Assembly: GCA_963930775.1 (NCBI GenBank)
Contig: OZ005689.1
Span: 34,519,235 to 34,583,234 of the forward strand
Length of the DNA: 64,000 bases
Origin: Cliona cf. orientalis
Lineage: Eukaryota > Porifera > Demospongiae > Clionaida > Clionaidae
Direction: 5' to 3'
Below, in pieces: positions 20,501-32,058 of the stretch (position 1 is the first letter of the stretch; each line of letters starts with the position of its first letter). Below the pieces are notes generated by a model. It searched no databases. It was given only the letters and a program-made list of their open reading frames with translations, and was not told where the DNA came from. The position numbers were made by a program, and so were the translations under genes.

Positions 20501-21122
20501 GTTGAGCTTGATGTTTAAATGCTTGTTGATCTTCAATAAATTCCTTGTCATGCTCTTCAGTTTGGGATTCAGACTGATCATTTGCTGACATCTCGTCACT
20601 GGTAGGATGATGTTCATCTATTGTGTCAAGAGCCTGGTAGTGAAACTGACCTATCAAACCAAGATGGATGACTCCAGCAGGAGCATTATGAGTTATTCTT
20701 ATTAGGTCCATGTCAGGATTAATGGTTGAGATGATATGGATGTCAACATGGAGCATGTCAGCCAATCCTTGAACTGCTATATGATCTCCCCAAGCACCTG
20801 CATTTAATCTCTCGAGGTACTGCAGCCATCTCAATTGCTGACGCAGTTGAAGATCATCAACAGAGCTTATGAGGTCGTCTTGTTCATTTGGAGCTTCAGT
20901 GTCTGCATTGCTGGGATCATCACTGACTACAGGGGCTGATATATAATTTCTGAAGTGGGAGGAGCCATCATGTGTGTATGGATTTGCCTGCAGGTATTCC
21001 ACAAGCTGCTCCCTTAGACTTGTCTCACCACGTTTGATACCACAGTTGTACTTCCACTGCTGAAAATAGACGATTACCATCTCTTGGCACACCTCTAACC
21101 AAGGAACCTCTCTCTTGGGCAA
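20418..21122 (-). pseudogene. Helentron OTU cysteine protease domain, copy 1, inactive
   Basis: The frame includes WLQYLERLNAGAWGDHIAVQ, ADMLHVDIHIISTINPD and HLGLIGQFHYQALD, where His of QFHY is the likely catalytic His of the OTU fold. The GDGDC box seen in copy 2 has here become RDGNR in a shifted frame, so the nucleophile Cys is gone. The OTU domain is a usual Helentron component; its role in transposition is unknown. Confidence 0.8.
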
Positions 21123-21179
21123 GTGAATTCAAAATGGCTTCGCCTGACAGTGTATGAACAAGATAAGTGTACGTTATGA

Positions 21180-21431
21180 TCACACACTCATGTGCATACT
21201 GCACTGCAGGTAATATTTACAATCATGCATATGCAAGTACTCGCCATCAGTAGATTGTGATAATGTTGTGATGCTTGTTGTTGGCGATGATGGTGGTGGT
21301 GGATAATGCTCTACTGACAGTGCCTCCCAGAGCTCAGTGTCATCTTCTGCAGCATTGGTGACCCAGTCACTGTTGATCTCTACATCCTTGTGTAATGGAT
21401 TGTTCAATTTCAACTGCTGTAGAGCTGCAAG
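21180..21431 (-). pseudogene. Helentron N-terminal fragment, copy 1
   Basis: LAALQQLKLNNPLHKDVEIN and DTELWEALSVEHYPPPPSS match the segment at 45480-45690 of copy 2. Everything upstream is absent, cut at the family J end that starts at 21432. The distal tail of the frame is probably intron or spacer. Confidence 0.7.
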
Positions 21432-21600
21432 TACCGTATAGCGGGAAATTTTCGAGGGAGACAACTTTCATGAATTTCGCGATTTTTCAGCCATCATCCG
21501 CGAAAGTTTTCTCCACGAAATTGTAGGCATGCCACACCCATTATGCGACCAGTTTTAACGTTCCGCGAAAGTTTTCTCCGCGAAATGCTCCTTTTCTACC
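21432..21600. mobile_element. family J element, one-ended copy
   Basis: TACCGTATAGCGGGAAATTT at 21432 matches the tips of the element at 38233-38927. It is followed by CCGCGAAAGTTTTCTCC repeated twice with variation. The opposite tip was not found, so the copy is truncated. Confidence 0.55.
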
Positions 21601-21604
21601 GAAA

Positions 21605-21785
21605 TAGCAAAAATGGCATGGTGTCTCTAGTGTTTGAAATAGCAAAATGGCAAAGGATATTAAATAGCATGCTATTTTTATGCTATTATGCTATCAGGTA
21701 GAAGTAAAAGCGTAGCTTCAGTAGAAATAGCACAGCCCTGCTAATAGCAAAAATAGCACTTAAAAATAGCGTGTGCTATAGCCAA
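21605..21785. repeat. cluster of AATAGCA words in both orientations
   Basis: About ten AATAGCA or TGCTATT words lie in 180 bp, including a palindromic AAATAGCATGCTATTT. No gene is seen. It may be a foldback remnant or a small repeat. Confidence 0.6.
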
Positions 21786-22117
21786 TTTTCCACCTTGATG
21801 GATGCTTCAATGTTGGTTACAGATTGATTTTCCGCTGATGTGATCTGTCCCTTGCATGCGATTCTACATCCGGCATTGCACCTATCATCAGGTACCTAGA
21901 CAAGTGGTACTTCTGTGTGGGTGTATGAGATGAGGAGGGTTGTGTACTAAAGTAGGATGATACCAGCATCTCCATATCATTTGATTCCCAGTACGCTAGT
22001 TTAGTACCACATGTGTTTTACCTCCCTGCCACACTCCTAGTAGCTTTTTATTTCTGATGCCATATGCTAAGGCTCCCCCGCATGTTCTAGCTCCACTCAG
22101 TTTGAGTAGCGTGCGTG

Positions 22118-22450
22118 CGTATAGGTGTGTGTGTGTGCTCATGTGTGTGTGTGTGTGTTCATGTGTGTGTGTGAGTGCATGCATGTGTGTGTGTGCGTGT
22201 GTATATATGTGTGTGCGCATACGTGTGTGTGTATGTATGTTTGTGTGTGCGTGCATGCATGTGTGTTTGTGTGTGCGTGAATGTGTGTGTGCATGTGTGT
22301 GTGCTTGTGTGTGTGTGTGTGTGCTTGCATGCATGTGTGTGTGTGTGTGTGCGTGTGCGTACGTGTGCGCTTGTGTGTGTGGGTATATTATGTGTGTGTG
22401 TGTGTGTGTATGCATATGTGTGTGTGTGCGAGTGTGTGTGTATGTGTTTG
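22118..22450. repeat. (GT)n compound microsatellite, left block
   Basis: Mostly GT with interspersed GC, AT and TGCATGCATG. All six frames are open across it, giving artificial Cys/Val-rich or His/Thr-rich proteins. Confidence 0.95.
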
Positions 22451-22588
22451 TTGATAATTGCCTAGCAATCGTAGTTTTTATAGGCAATTTGCTGGCTATG
22501 GGGAGGGGGTGGATCATCATAAAGTAGGCCAATGATGAACAGAGGTCGACTACCAACAAATAGTTGTCTGCCAGTAATTGGGGTGCAT
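22451..22588. repeat. family L element, copy 1, embedded in (GT)n
   Basis: TTGATAATTGCCTAGCAATC...GGCCAATGATGAACAGAGGT...CTGCCAGTAATTGGGGTGCA matches 51761-51947 (opposite strand) and 54676-54834. Here it sits between two GT blocks, so it either landed in a microsatellite or seeded one on each side. Confidence 0.75.
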
Positions 22589-22868
22589 ATGTGTGTGTGC
22601 GTGCGTTTGTGTGTGTATATGTGTGTGTATGTGTATGCGTATGTGTGTGTGTGTTTGTGTGTATATGTGTGTGTGTGTGCGTGAGCGTGTGTGTACGTGC
22701 GTGTGTGTGCGTGTTTGTGTGTATATGTGTGTGTGTGTGAGTGTGTGTGTGTGTGTGTGTGTATGTGCGTGTGTGCATGTGTGTGTGTATGCATATGTGT
22801 GTGTATGTGTGTACGTGTGTGTGTGTAAGTGTGGGTATATGTGCGTGTGTGTGTGTGTGTGTGTGTGC
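22589..22868. repeat. (GT)n compound microsatellite, right block
   Basis: This continues the same GT-rich composition as the left block for about 280 bp, with GTGC and GTAT variants. Confidence 0.95.
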
Positions 22869-23120
22869 GCAATAGCCTAGAAACATTTAAGCGCCTTCTT
22901 GGCGGTAATCGAGAAAAAGCTGGCTTCAACACACAACAATTGAACGGTAAGAAATACATAAAAATACACGCATACAATTGAAATAGAACACTATTTTGTG
23001 ATGTTCTGTAACCACTAGTTCACTTAATCACCACCTAAGAATTGAAGCAATAGACGTGTGAAAATAGACTACTGCAGCAAGTAATATTTATGGTGTATTA
23101 AACTAGGTTTCAAACACATT
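22869..23120. other. 5' flank of the 23-kb coding unit
   Basis: Non-coding AT-rich sequence. No clear inverted repeat matching the 27.2-kb flank was found. Confidence 0.3.
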
Positions 23121-24803
23121 ATGGACATAGAGATGGCACTCTACATTCACTGTGGATTTGCTCGTGTAGCAATAAAAAACCTTATCAATCAACATGCTGA
23201 AGCTAATGGGCACCATAATCTTGGCAATAACATCATTCGGAAGTATAACGACCAGTTTGGAGAATTTCCAGGTATGAAATTAGAAGGCAATCTGGACTAT
23301 GTCCTCAAAAAGTGTAAGGAAATGAATGCTACTTTCTCCCAGAAATGGCATCCCCAAGAAAATATACATAGCTACATAGTTACTTTCTCTCCAGAAAAGT
23401 GGAGCAAGCTACCCACCTCCCAAAGGTTACAACATTCACGTACTGAGTGCAGTGCTTGCCCATTTTTCTTTCCCGCTATGACACGAGCATTTCCTGGGAG
23501 GAAAAGAGCACTGGCTGAGAGGAACATGGTAGATGTTAGTTACACCACCCAATGTATCACTCCCCCGCCAACAAAACTTGCAAGAAAGCTTGGCCAAGAC
23601 ATAGTAGCTAAGCTGGAACCCACCTGTATGGAGCTAACTGGAGGATCACTAGCAGATGTCCTTCAGAAGACTCCAGTAGCTGGTATTACCAAAAAGAAGC
23701 AACCTGCACAGGTAAAGAAAGAAAACAGAGATAGAATTAGAGGGGTTAAACAGGCAATTGAGTCAGAGCTACAACAGAGACCATGAGCTACTTTCAAAAA
23801 CCGCCTCTCAAAAAATACAACACAATTATATTAGCAGAGGCATTTGAATCACCGGAGGAGGCAGCAAAACGATCTGCATCCAAACCCCCATCTAGCCGAA
23901 CCAATGGTAGCAGGGGCGTAGCCAGGATTTTAGGTAAGGGGGTGCTGGAGTACGCGCGCAAAATTTTAAGCCACGCCCACTTATTAACCGTCAAGGTCAA
24001 AGTTTAAATTGTCAAAGAGAACGCGTTCTGAATGTAGCTAGCGAGCTAGCTCATGGTTTTCGGCCGAATCTTAGGATGAGATAAGTTTCTAACTGTCTTA
24101 TAAGCTGTCTTTTTTGTAGTAGATGATAGTTTGGAGTAGCCAAGGGGGTGCTTGATGAAGCTATTCTATGGACTATGTGAACTAGGCATGACTATGACCA
24201 AGAGCAGAGGGGGGTGCTCGAGCCCCCTGAGCACCCCCCCTGCCTACGCCACTGGGTAGGTCACCAGAGAATCTGAATTTTGATACAGCTACTTCACTTG
24301 TTGAGGCAAAAACTTGGACTGCAGAGGAGCAGATCAATTGGACACAACTAGCTGGCCGATATGGAGTAACAGGGCCAAATAGAGGCCAAATAGTGAAGGA
24401 ATTTCTAGAGTCAGAGGGTATACAGGCCGCAATGACTAAGCGTCAAATAACCAGAAGAGCCAAATTACGGCTTCCTGGAGGGGAGGTGACGTACCCAACC
24501 CATATGACTATAGCTGCTCAAAAATGTACACTCCTACAGAAAATTGAGGGAGACATACTCATGGGTGAATTAATAGCACCAGTCACATTCAAAAAATTTG
24601 TGGTCAACAAAGCCACAAAAGTAATTACAGAGACAGAAATTACCATATATGGGCGCCAGATCTCCATAAGTGAAATCAGAAAGAAATTACTTGGAGAGCA
24701 TGAGAAGCTTGGAATAGTTAGGGCTAGTCAGTGCTCTCTCCTTTCAGGTGGTGAGCTTAATGAAGCATTACATGTGAGGCATGTCACATGCAACTACAGC
24801 TGA
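23121..24803 (+). pseudogene. unnamed repetitive-element protein, N-terminal part, MITE-interrupted
   Basis: A 221-codon frame opens MDIEMALYIHCGFARVAI and includes YVLKKCKEMN, FSPEKWSKLP and HSRTECSACPFF. It overlaps the next frame at 23783. A family K MITE (23911-24254) interrupts the sequence after SSRTNGS. Beyond it the coding resumes with SPENLNFDTATS and EEQINWTQLAGRYGVTGPNR, then TYPTHMTIAAQKC and SEIRKKLLGEHEKLGIVR, ending at 24803. I recall similar multi-copy proteins in sponge and cnidarian genomes but know no accepted name. The family may be a transposase; that is inference. Confidence 0.55.
23911..24254. mobile_element. MITE family K, copy 2 (344 bp, target GGTAG)
   Basis: It begins CAGGGGCGTAGCCAGGATTT and ends with the complement of CAGTGGCGTAGGCAGG. 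GGTAG flanks both sides (23906-23910 and 24255-24259). It lies within coding sequence, which resumes on its far side. The inside is non-coding, with G-runs near both ends. Confidence 0.9.
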
Positions 24804-27204
24804 AAAGCAGCAGCTGCTTCAGACATGCCAGCAGCAAAGATACCTGAAAATTTGGCATGATCACGGCCCCATTGCTGGGAGGGGGCACTTCATGGTTCTG
24901 GTCGCTTGTATATATGACCCTGCTTTTTATTATACACCACAAGAGCTAGCTAATAAGGGCATTAGCATAGACGTCATCAGCACTGTTGAGAAACCTCAAT
25001 TACACATTTTGGCTCAAAGTGGCTCGTCTGATATTGAGCATTTGGTCTATAATGACACTAGATCAGAGTGTTTGCATGATTTGGACACACCGGTTCAAAC
25101 AGCAGCTGGACAATCAGTAACAGATACAATCCGTTACTTTCATGGTGATGGACCTACTCAAGAATTTGAGATAGAGCACAACAGAGGAGGAAATTATCCA
25201 TGTATAGCTTGCCATACCCACGTTTCCCAATTTGATGACCTATGCCATGCATATCGGAATCCAAACATAACATTAAAAGATCACCAACAGTATATGCTTA
25301 ATGGGGTTGTATGGAAAAGGGGAGGGGCCAAGCCATTTGATGGGCTTGATAAAGAGGAGCTGCAACAAGAGCTCTGGACCCGCATACGCAACCATTCTTT
25401 ACATAGGCAATAATTAACTCCCAGCATATGACCATGAACAAAAAAGAATTACAGGCTGAGTTTACTATGGTAAAGAAAGGCTTCACCAATTTTCCAGCAC
25501 TAGCTACAAGTAGCCCAAACGCAAGCTTAGCTGACTTGCACATTGCTGAGTATGAAGTAGCACCAACTGAACCCCTTCATGACTTCAAAGGCCATATGGC
25601 TAACGTAACTGGGGAAGTGAGGATCATCACGAATGGTAGCACAAGAGGTAGAGAAAATCTACCTCACAACACTAAAGGACACTGTTCGTGGTGTTGATTA
25701 TAGGAAGGCTACAATTTTGCTCAGTAATGCATTTGAGAAAGTATGCACAAACAGTGAGTTCTTTTGCCTGTTCAATACTACAGTGAGGTCATGTATTCTA
25801 CAGAAACTAGTAGGTGTCAGAAAGCCATTCTAAGGTTCCACAATCTCACACTACTACATGCCATGCAGTGTGTAGACATGTTCCACACTCCCAAAAGCAT
25901 TACCAGGAGAAAAAATGTTTGGAAGGTACTTCCATTCAATTTCAACACATGCGCCCATTCTTTACTGGCAAGTTGCTCTGAGGTCACTAAACACAGAGCT
26001 TCAGGAGCGGCTATTAAACACATGCAATGACATCACAAAAACAACATGTAATCGTAAGGCTGACCACCTTCTCAACAACATCATCATCCGTGTTCAATCG
26101 GAAGCTAAAGCTGTAAACAACACTTTACAGAAACAAGATGGGGAGATACGCTCACTAGGTTCACCATTTTGTAATACAGTCTTTACAAAAGCAATGGGTA
26201 AAAGAACATGCATTAGTTTGGCAGGCTCACCTTGAGCGTATCAGTGATTTTCTCCTTTGTGGTCCTAAAGTGTGGTGGAAGGAGCACGATGACAGTTTTG
26301 AATTTCTGGACGGTCCTGATGAAGAAGAGTCCAAAAATGAAGGACCCCAATTACATCATTTTCGAACACACAACCTGAAGTGTGAACAAACATATCTTGA
26401 AACATGCTGGAAACAGTGCATAGAGGATGAAGTCGAGCTAACAGTGGACAGTGTTAGAATCTACAAAGACAGCGGGGAACTTGTACGTGTACAGACTCGA
26501 GATCAACCTGTGGATGTCCAAACTAACAGCCACATGATTCAGAACCACAGATAGTGCAATCATCCTTCAATCACACAGTGACTCTTCTACTTGTGAAAGC
26601 CCACAAAACGTGGAGTCAGCTTCACAAACACTACCCCAACAGAGTCATGCAGAAGCTTCTCTAAGTGAGGCAAATTGTGTCTGCACATCCGAGACTATGG
26701 ATGTAGACCATGCCCCATCCATGCTGACTCTCACAATGTACAAACAAGAGAAATGGATGAAATTTCAGATGGAGAAAATGAAGGAATCATTGATATCAGA
26801 GAAAGCTGTGAAGCCACACCCATCGAGCAACAGGTGATAACCAATACACCAAAACAGCTATACAGTGCACTAACTCAACTAGGCAAACAAGTTATGGAGC
26901 TTATAAGTGACAATCAACTTACCAAGAAGTTTGATAAGCTAAGATCAGCTCTTAAATCAGGAGACACCAGTGGGAGACAACACACTCGTCAACGGTATGA
27001 ACGTACGGCTAAAAAAGTGAAACTTTGATAGCTCAACTTAAGGAGTGTATTCAACTCATTAGTGAATGGGAGCAGACATTTGTCGCTACACATGGCACCC
27101 TCCCAAACCCAAAAGACATCCCAGAAACCACAGCAAAAGCTATGAAAAGAAAGCGAAGACTTTCCAACATTCTTTACCACGAGTGGAAACTAACATTTAA
27201 CTGA
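24781..27204 (+). pseudogene. unnamed repetitive-element protein, central and C-terminal parts
   Basis: A 210-codon frame (24781-25413) overlaps the previous one by 23 bp. It has YLKIWHDHGPIAGRGHFMVL, IYDPAFYYTPQEL, TIRYFHGDGPTQEFE and GGNYPCIACHTHVSQFDDL. The acidic residues in IYDP and FHGDGP and the CxxC pair look like a conserved core. Later frames hold ELQAEFTMVKKGFTNFPAL, EPLHDFKGHM, DYRKATILLSNAFEK, MFGRYFHSISTHAPILYWQV and FEFLDGPDEEE, then a low-complexity region and a basic end (KAMKRKRRLSNILYHEWK) stopping near 27204. Five or more frame breaks occur. I suspect a transposase-like protein but cannot assign a superfamily. Confidence 0.5.
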
Positions 27205-27278
27205 TTGTGTAGCTGAATTTTTGTGTTGAATCTGTTACATCATGTGTATGCCTCTCAAAACAAAATGTTTTTCATAGT

Positions 27279-27313
27279 ATGTTCTCTCTCCCTCTCTCCC
27301 TCCCTCCCTCTCC

Positions 27314-27345
<32 letters not shown>

Positions 27346-27415
27346 CCTCTCTCTCTCTCTCCCTCTCTTTCTCTCTTTCTCTCTCACTCGCTCGCTCGCT
27401 CGCTCTCCTCGCCTT
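27279..27415. repeat. (CT)n microsatellite
   Basis: About 130 bp of CT with CCCT and CGCT variants. Frames through it give Ser/Leu-Pro or Arg/Glu strings, which are artefacts. Confidence 0.95.
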
Positions 27416-27654
27416 ACCTGCGCCATGGTCACCTACTGTATCTTCACATATTAAAGCGTCCACAGCTGGATAGCTGGCTAAGCCAGAAATTGTTTCTCTA
27501 CTGCTGTTCTAGGTCCATAGCATAAGAACCTCGATCCATCAGTGCATGAAGCGAATGCTGCCCCGCCACTATACGTTGGTCACATGACCGCGCGCGTTGT
27601 ACGTATGAATGCGCTGCACGGAAAATGAATCCCAAGCCTTAGTGTACCTGAGAC

Positions 27655-28000
27655 ATGCACACACATGTGCACACGTACACACAAAAACACATGCACACAT
27701 ACACACATGCGCACACATACATACGTGCGCACACATGCACACACACATACACACACACACACGCACACACAAATACACGCACACATGCATGCGCACACAT
27801 ACATACGTGCGCACACATGCACACGCACATACACACATACACACACGCACACACAAACACACGCACACATACACACATGCATGCGCACACATACGTATGT
27901 GCGCACACATGCACACACACATACACACCCACATGTGCACACAAACACACATACACACACACACAGATACACACAGACACATGCACACAGATACACAAGC
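27655..28000. repeat. (AC)n compound microsatellite
   Basis: About 345 bp of ACAC with GCACACAT and CATGCGCACACATAC higher-order repeats. All frames are open and give His/Thr or Val/Cys strings, none of them genes. Confidence 0.95.
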
Positions 28001-28046
28001 CTGCTGACACACTACAACGTAGAGTTCGTTACCATGTAACATGATT

Positions 28047-28250
28047 TAGAAAGTAGGTACCACTAGACTTGTACGAACGGTAAGTCACATGAACACTGTG
28101 CACCATCTATCACTTCAACATTCATATATGCAGTGTCCAACTGCCTACCGATGCTTCTCTCTCATATGCTGAAACTCAATAATATGAATATTATACCTGT
28201 ACACTTTCAGAAAGTAGGTACTACTAGACTTCGGTAAAGTCACATGCATG
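28047..28250. repeat. direct repeat pair of about 40 bp
   Basis: AGAAAGTAGGTACCACTAGA near 28048 recurs near 28210 with one change, and both are followed by a GTAAGTCACATG-like word. The unit spacing is about 162 bp. It lies just outside the 28264 transposon. Confidence 0.65.
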
Positions 28251-28263
28251 AAACTTTATAAGT

Positions 28264-28740
28264 GGGTCATTCCATGTCAAATCAACACGCAAAATGGACG
28301 CCCGTCACAGATTTTGCCGAAACTTGGTGAGCACATATCTTACCCTAAGTGATGAGTTGGTGTGGAATTTTAGCCCCTAAACTTGTATAGTTTCTGAGTT
28401 GCAAGCATTTAAAATTTTCAAATTTGGCAGGATTTTGCTTCTACGCACTAACTTTGATTGACTGTAACTCGGATATGCTTCAGTTTTGAGAAGTGGGACA
28501 GCAATTTTCTGAAAGTACGTGAAATGTGCTTTTCAGCGATATGCTTAATTAGATTAAAATAATTAATCTACTTAATTAAGATCAGTGATAATATCCATTT
28601 AATTAAATTTGTGGTTTCGAGAAAGGATTTTTAGATATTTACCATTTTCGGTCGACAACTTCCTTCACTATCTGGCATTACGTGGTACGAGTTTTGTTTT
28701 GGGACGGCAGTGGGATCAGGAGATATTGAAGTAGTTGTTA
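28264..28740 (+). repeat. left TIR of the 3.8-kb transposon
   Basis: This is inverted with 31577-32054. It contains an internal AT-rich palindromic stretch around 28540-28605 (TTAATTAGATT...AATCTACTTAATTAA). Confidence 0.9.
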
Positions 28741-28830
28741 TGCAAGGTAAGGTAAGTACACTGAAGCACATTGACACGGACATAATAGAGAATACATTGA
28801 CAAAACAAAACGTGCAATAGAGACAATAAG

Positions 28831-31093
28831 TTAAAGTGTTCTAATTTCAAATTTGTCCACTGCAGTTTTAATCTCTTTCTGAATGAGGGTATAAACACGT
28901 CCTGTTCGACTACGGGGGCAAACTTTAATTAGTATCTCAGTAAGAGGCAAAGTGACAATCACTGGTACATCAGGGTATTTATAATAATGAACGAGGACCA
29001 GGTGGGTGAAGCAAAGTCAAGGATACCTGTACTTCCTCAGTGTGTGTCTCTAGAACACATCCTAACCACCACTCACTATTGTATGAACATGTAACAAATC
29101 CGGAAACTTCCTCCAGTTCCAGATCACCTGGTAGCTTGGTAAGACGATCTTCTCTTGTGATGATGGAAGAGGAATAGATTCTGGTCCTTAATGTGTCTTT
29201 GGAAATTGGAACGAAAGAATGCAGTTTGCGTGTACCAGGAATTGTTTTTATTTGTTCAAACCTAATTTGTAAGAAAATCTTCTGCCTCTCATACTCTTCA
29301 GTGCTACAGTAACAGAAATGAACTCCTGGAATATTTTCCATGGCCCACTGATAGAGTTGAAACGGAGTCATAATCATAGGGATGCTGTAAGCTTGCTCGG
29401 GCAGCTAGACGCTTCACTGTCCCACCAAGCCCATCGCATGCACTCTTCCCATGAGAGGTAGCTGAGAAGTGCCACTCCGCTTCAATTCCAAAGTCAGCTT
29501 GGTGGTTACACAGGTTGAGGAAGTTCTTGCGATTCTTGTACTGCGAAGCAGCACCATCAGAGAAGTAGATTATCTTTGTGATAGTGGAACACTGTTTCTT
29601 CAAGAAGGCAATCAGATTCTTTTGGAAGAGATAAACTGCAATTGTATCATGATGTAAAAATTCTGATATCACAACAAAATTGAGGTGATTTGTGCTGCTC
29701 GAATCGGTGTAGTAGATCACGAAAGGGTGTACTGTTGCTTGAGCATTATTCCAGTGATATCCTTGAGCTGCATCTTGAAGAACAAATGCATAGTTCTCAG
29801 AGAAATCTGCTGAAACCACAAACACCCCTGGTGGTGGAGAAGTCTTCGTTTCACTGTAGAACTGACTTTGCTGCTTGGCAATGAAGGAGTGTGTCAGTAG
29901 AGCCTCCAGCCTACTGCCGAAAGATTCAACAAATTCATTGGCAGGCTGAGAAACAGTTTCAAGAGTTGATCAGTCAACGCTTGTCCACTGTTTGTAATCA
30001 ACGCAGTCAATCAAGTTGTCATCTAGAAGACTCATAAGACGCGATTTCAAATTGTCAATTCCAGGGCAAGAAGAGCAATAACCAAGATGACAGCCTGGAG
30101 TGGCAGGATTGCATGTCAGCCAGGCTAAGCACTCTTGATAAGTGGTGAATGGTGAAGGTAGCTTCCAAGCGTGCAGCATTAACTTGACGTTTTGGTGGAT
30201 GGTACAAACACACACAGAGTGGGTACCACTTGCACCAGCTAAGATGCAGTGCTTTGGTCGGAGCTCAGCAAATTTGGAGAAACCAATACTTGCAGTAGGA
30301 TGTTTCTCTTTGAAGTTTAGGTAAAGCTTTCGCAAATTGCTCAAAATAAGCCATTTCTGAATGTGCACCCTTTTCCCATCTGATTGTTTAACGGAAACGA
30401 AGTCCTTCATTCCTGGCATCAGGCGTCATCGCTTTCATAGAAACTGGCAACAAGATCTACCTTGGTCTGGGTAATAGAATGGCTTAGCTTGGGGTTAGGA
30501 GTAGAGAGGATGCCTTTCTATCTGACTAGCTTCTTGGCAGTCCGGGCCATGAAATTCGACACACCAAACTCTGTAATTGACCAACTCTGCGGTAATATCG
30601 TCAGTATTTGTACTCGGATGCTTCTTTCACTGATTTTGAATCTTCCCCAATAACAAGTTTCTCCATCATAGAAGTAACCTCATCCAGCTTCTTTTTGGCA
30701 TACTTTCTCGTTCTTAGCTTTCTCTTCGTAATTGGTGTCTTACCACTCTCTTTCAAGCACTGATTTGCCAATGCCAGTGAAGCTGATGATGGCTGGGAGT
30801 CTTCAAAGAAAGATGGCTGTATAGAAGAATCTTCAAGTGATGATGGTTGCTGCAGTGAGGAATCTTCTGCATCACTGTCAGAGTTGGTGTCTGCAGACTC
30901 CACATGTACATCCTGGTATGAAGGCTCTGCTTAGCTTCTTCCTACAAGAGTCACAAATACGTGCACCGATTGAAATATGAGGGGCCTTCTCACACATCCA
31001 CTTGGAAACAGGTCTAAGATTCTTCTGCTTGGACGTGTGACCACGTACATTGAAGGGGTTGCAGCAAGTACTCTTCCACTCTAGCTGAGCCAT
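28831..31093 (-). pseudogene. transposase of the 3.8-kb TIR transposon, broken
   Basis: It starts MAQLEWKSTCCNPFNVRGHT with Cys pairs (CDSCRKK) forming a likely zinc finger, followed by an acidic/Ser-rich linker. Next come GFSKFAELRPKHCILAG and HSVCVCTIHQNVKLMLHAWK. The core shows VSADFSENYAFVLQD, IIYFSDGAASQYKNRKNF and ATSHGKSACDGLGGTVKR, whose Asp residues are good candidates for the catalytic triad. The C-terminal part includes YPDVPVIVTLPL and ends at a stop near 28831. Four or more frame breaks are present; parts of 30420-30600 may be intronic. It acts on the TIRs that bracket it. Confidence 0.75.
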
Positions 31094-31576
31094 TACAACA
31101 GATCAACAACTGCAAATCTACTTTTTTGACACTTGTGGTTGGTTAGTAATAAGTTACTACTGTGCTTTTCAGGTCAGTTGTCCAGTGGATAAGGGAAATA
31201 GGCAGTGGATCTCATGTGTTTAATTAGGTTAGGCTGTCTAGAGGCTAACAGTTTACACAGTGACATCTCCAGCTGCCTGTTGCCTATTCCTCCTGGACAG
31301 CTGACCTGCAAAGCACAGTAGACAACCAACCTGCAAATAATAGTTACAGCCATGCATGGTGGCTGGAACTATTTTGCTGTCCAAGTACACTATTTTATAT
31401 GGCAAGATAGTGACCTTGGTGGTCACAATACAGTCTGTTGCTAGGAGATGGACAGCAAAGCACTACACAAATAATAATATAATGAATGAAGTCTAGATCT
31501 TTCTTTAATTGAAGTGTAGACATTCAATTGAACCTGACACACATTACATTCATGTACAACCTTACCAGGGTGGCTG

Positions 31577-32054
31577 TAACAACTACTTCAATATCTCCTG
31601 ATCCCACTGCCGTCCCAAAACAAAAGTTGTACCACATAAAGCCAGATAGTGAAGGAAGTTGTCGACCAAAAATGAAAAATATCTAAAAATCCTTTTTCTC
31701 GAAATCACAAATTTAATTAAATCGATATTTTCACTGATCTTAATTAAGTAGATTAATTATTTTAATCTAATTAAGCATATCGCTGAAAATCACATTTCAC
31801 GTACTTTCAGAAAATTGCTGTCCCACTTCTCAAAACTGAAGCATATCCGAGTTACAGTCAATCAAAGTTAGTGCGTACAAGCAAAATCCTGCCAAATTGG
31901 AAATTTAAAATGCTTGTAACTCAGAAACCATACAAGTTCAGGGGCTAAAATTCCGCACCAATTCATCACTTAGGGTAAAGTATGTGCTCACCAAGTTTTG
32001 GGAAAATCTGTGACGGGCGTCCATTTTGCGTGTTGATTTGACATGGAATGACCC
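31577..32054 (-). repeat. right TIR of the 3.8-kb transposon
   Basis: The inverted copy of 28264-28740. The last bases before the AAGT target are the complement of GGGTCATTCC. Confidence 0.9.
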
Positions 32055-32058
32055 AAGT

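Larger units (their letters stand above)
15686..21431 (-). mobile_element. Helentron copy 1 (decayed Helitron with endonuclease)
   Basis: Reading on the minus strand the order is an N-terminal segment, OTU protease, Rep nickase, linker, PIF1-like helicase and an exonuclease-endonuclease-phosphatase (EEP) domain. That is the domain set of the Helentron/Helitron2 group of rolling-circle transposons. The same order with high protein similarity occurs on the plus strand at 44200-51093. Several frameshifts and an inserted MITE (19023-19181) break it. The 5' side is cut off by a family J element at 21432. The exact ends were not identified. Confidence 0.85.
28264..32054. mobile_element. TIR DNA transposon, complete ends, 4-bp target AAGT (Sola-like)
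   Basis: Both ends start GGGTCATTCCATGTCAAATC and remain inverted copies for about 477 bp. AAGT flanks both sides (28260-28263 and 32055-32058). The 3.8-kb body carries one minus-strand transposase gene. A 4-bp duplication is the hallmark of the Sola superfamily, although long TIRs also recall Mutator elements; I favour Sola at modest confidence. The two TIRs differ at perhaps 5-8 percent of sites, so the insertion is not recent. Confidence 0.8.

Noticed and set aside
22057-22977. Long open frames (up to 296 codons) rich in His/Thr or Cys/Val
   Set aside because: They run through GT microsatellites where no frame can contain a stop; pure composition artefacts.
27223-27525. Ser/Leu-Pro and Arg/Glu-rich frames
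   Set aside because: Produced by the CT microsatellite.
27569-28044. Overlapping frames of 123-157 codons on both strands
   Set aside because: Same artefact in the AC microsatellite.
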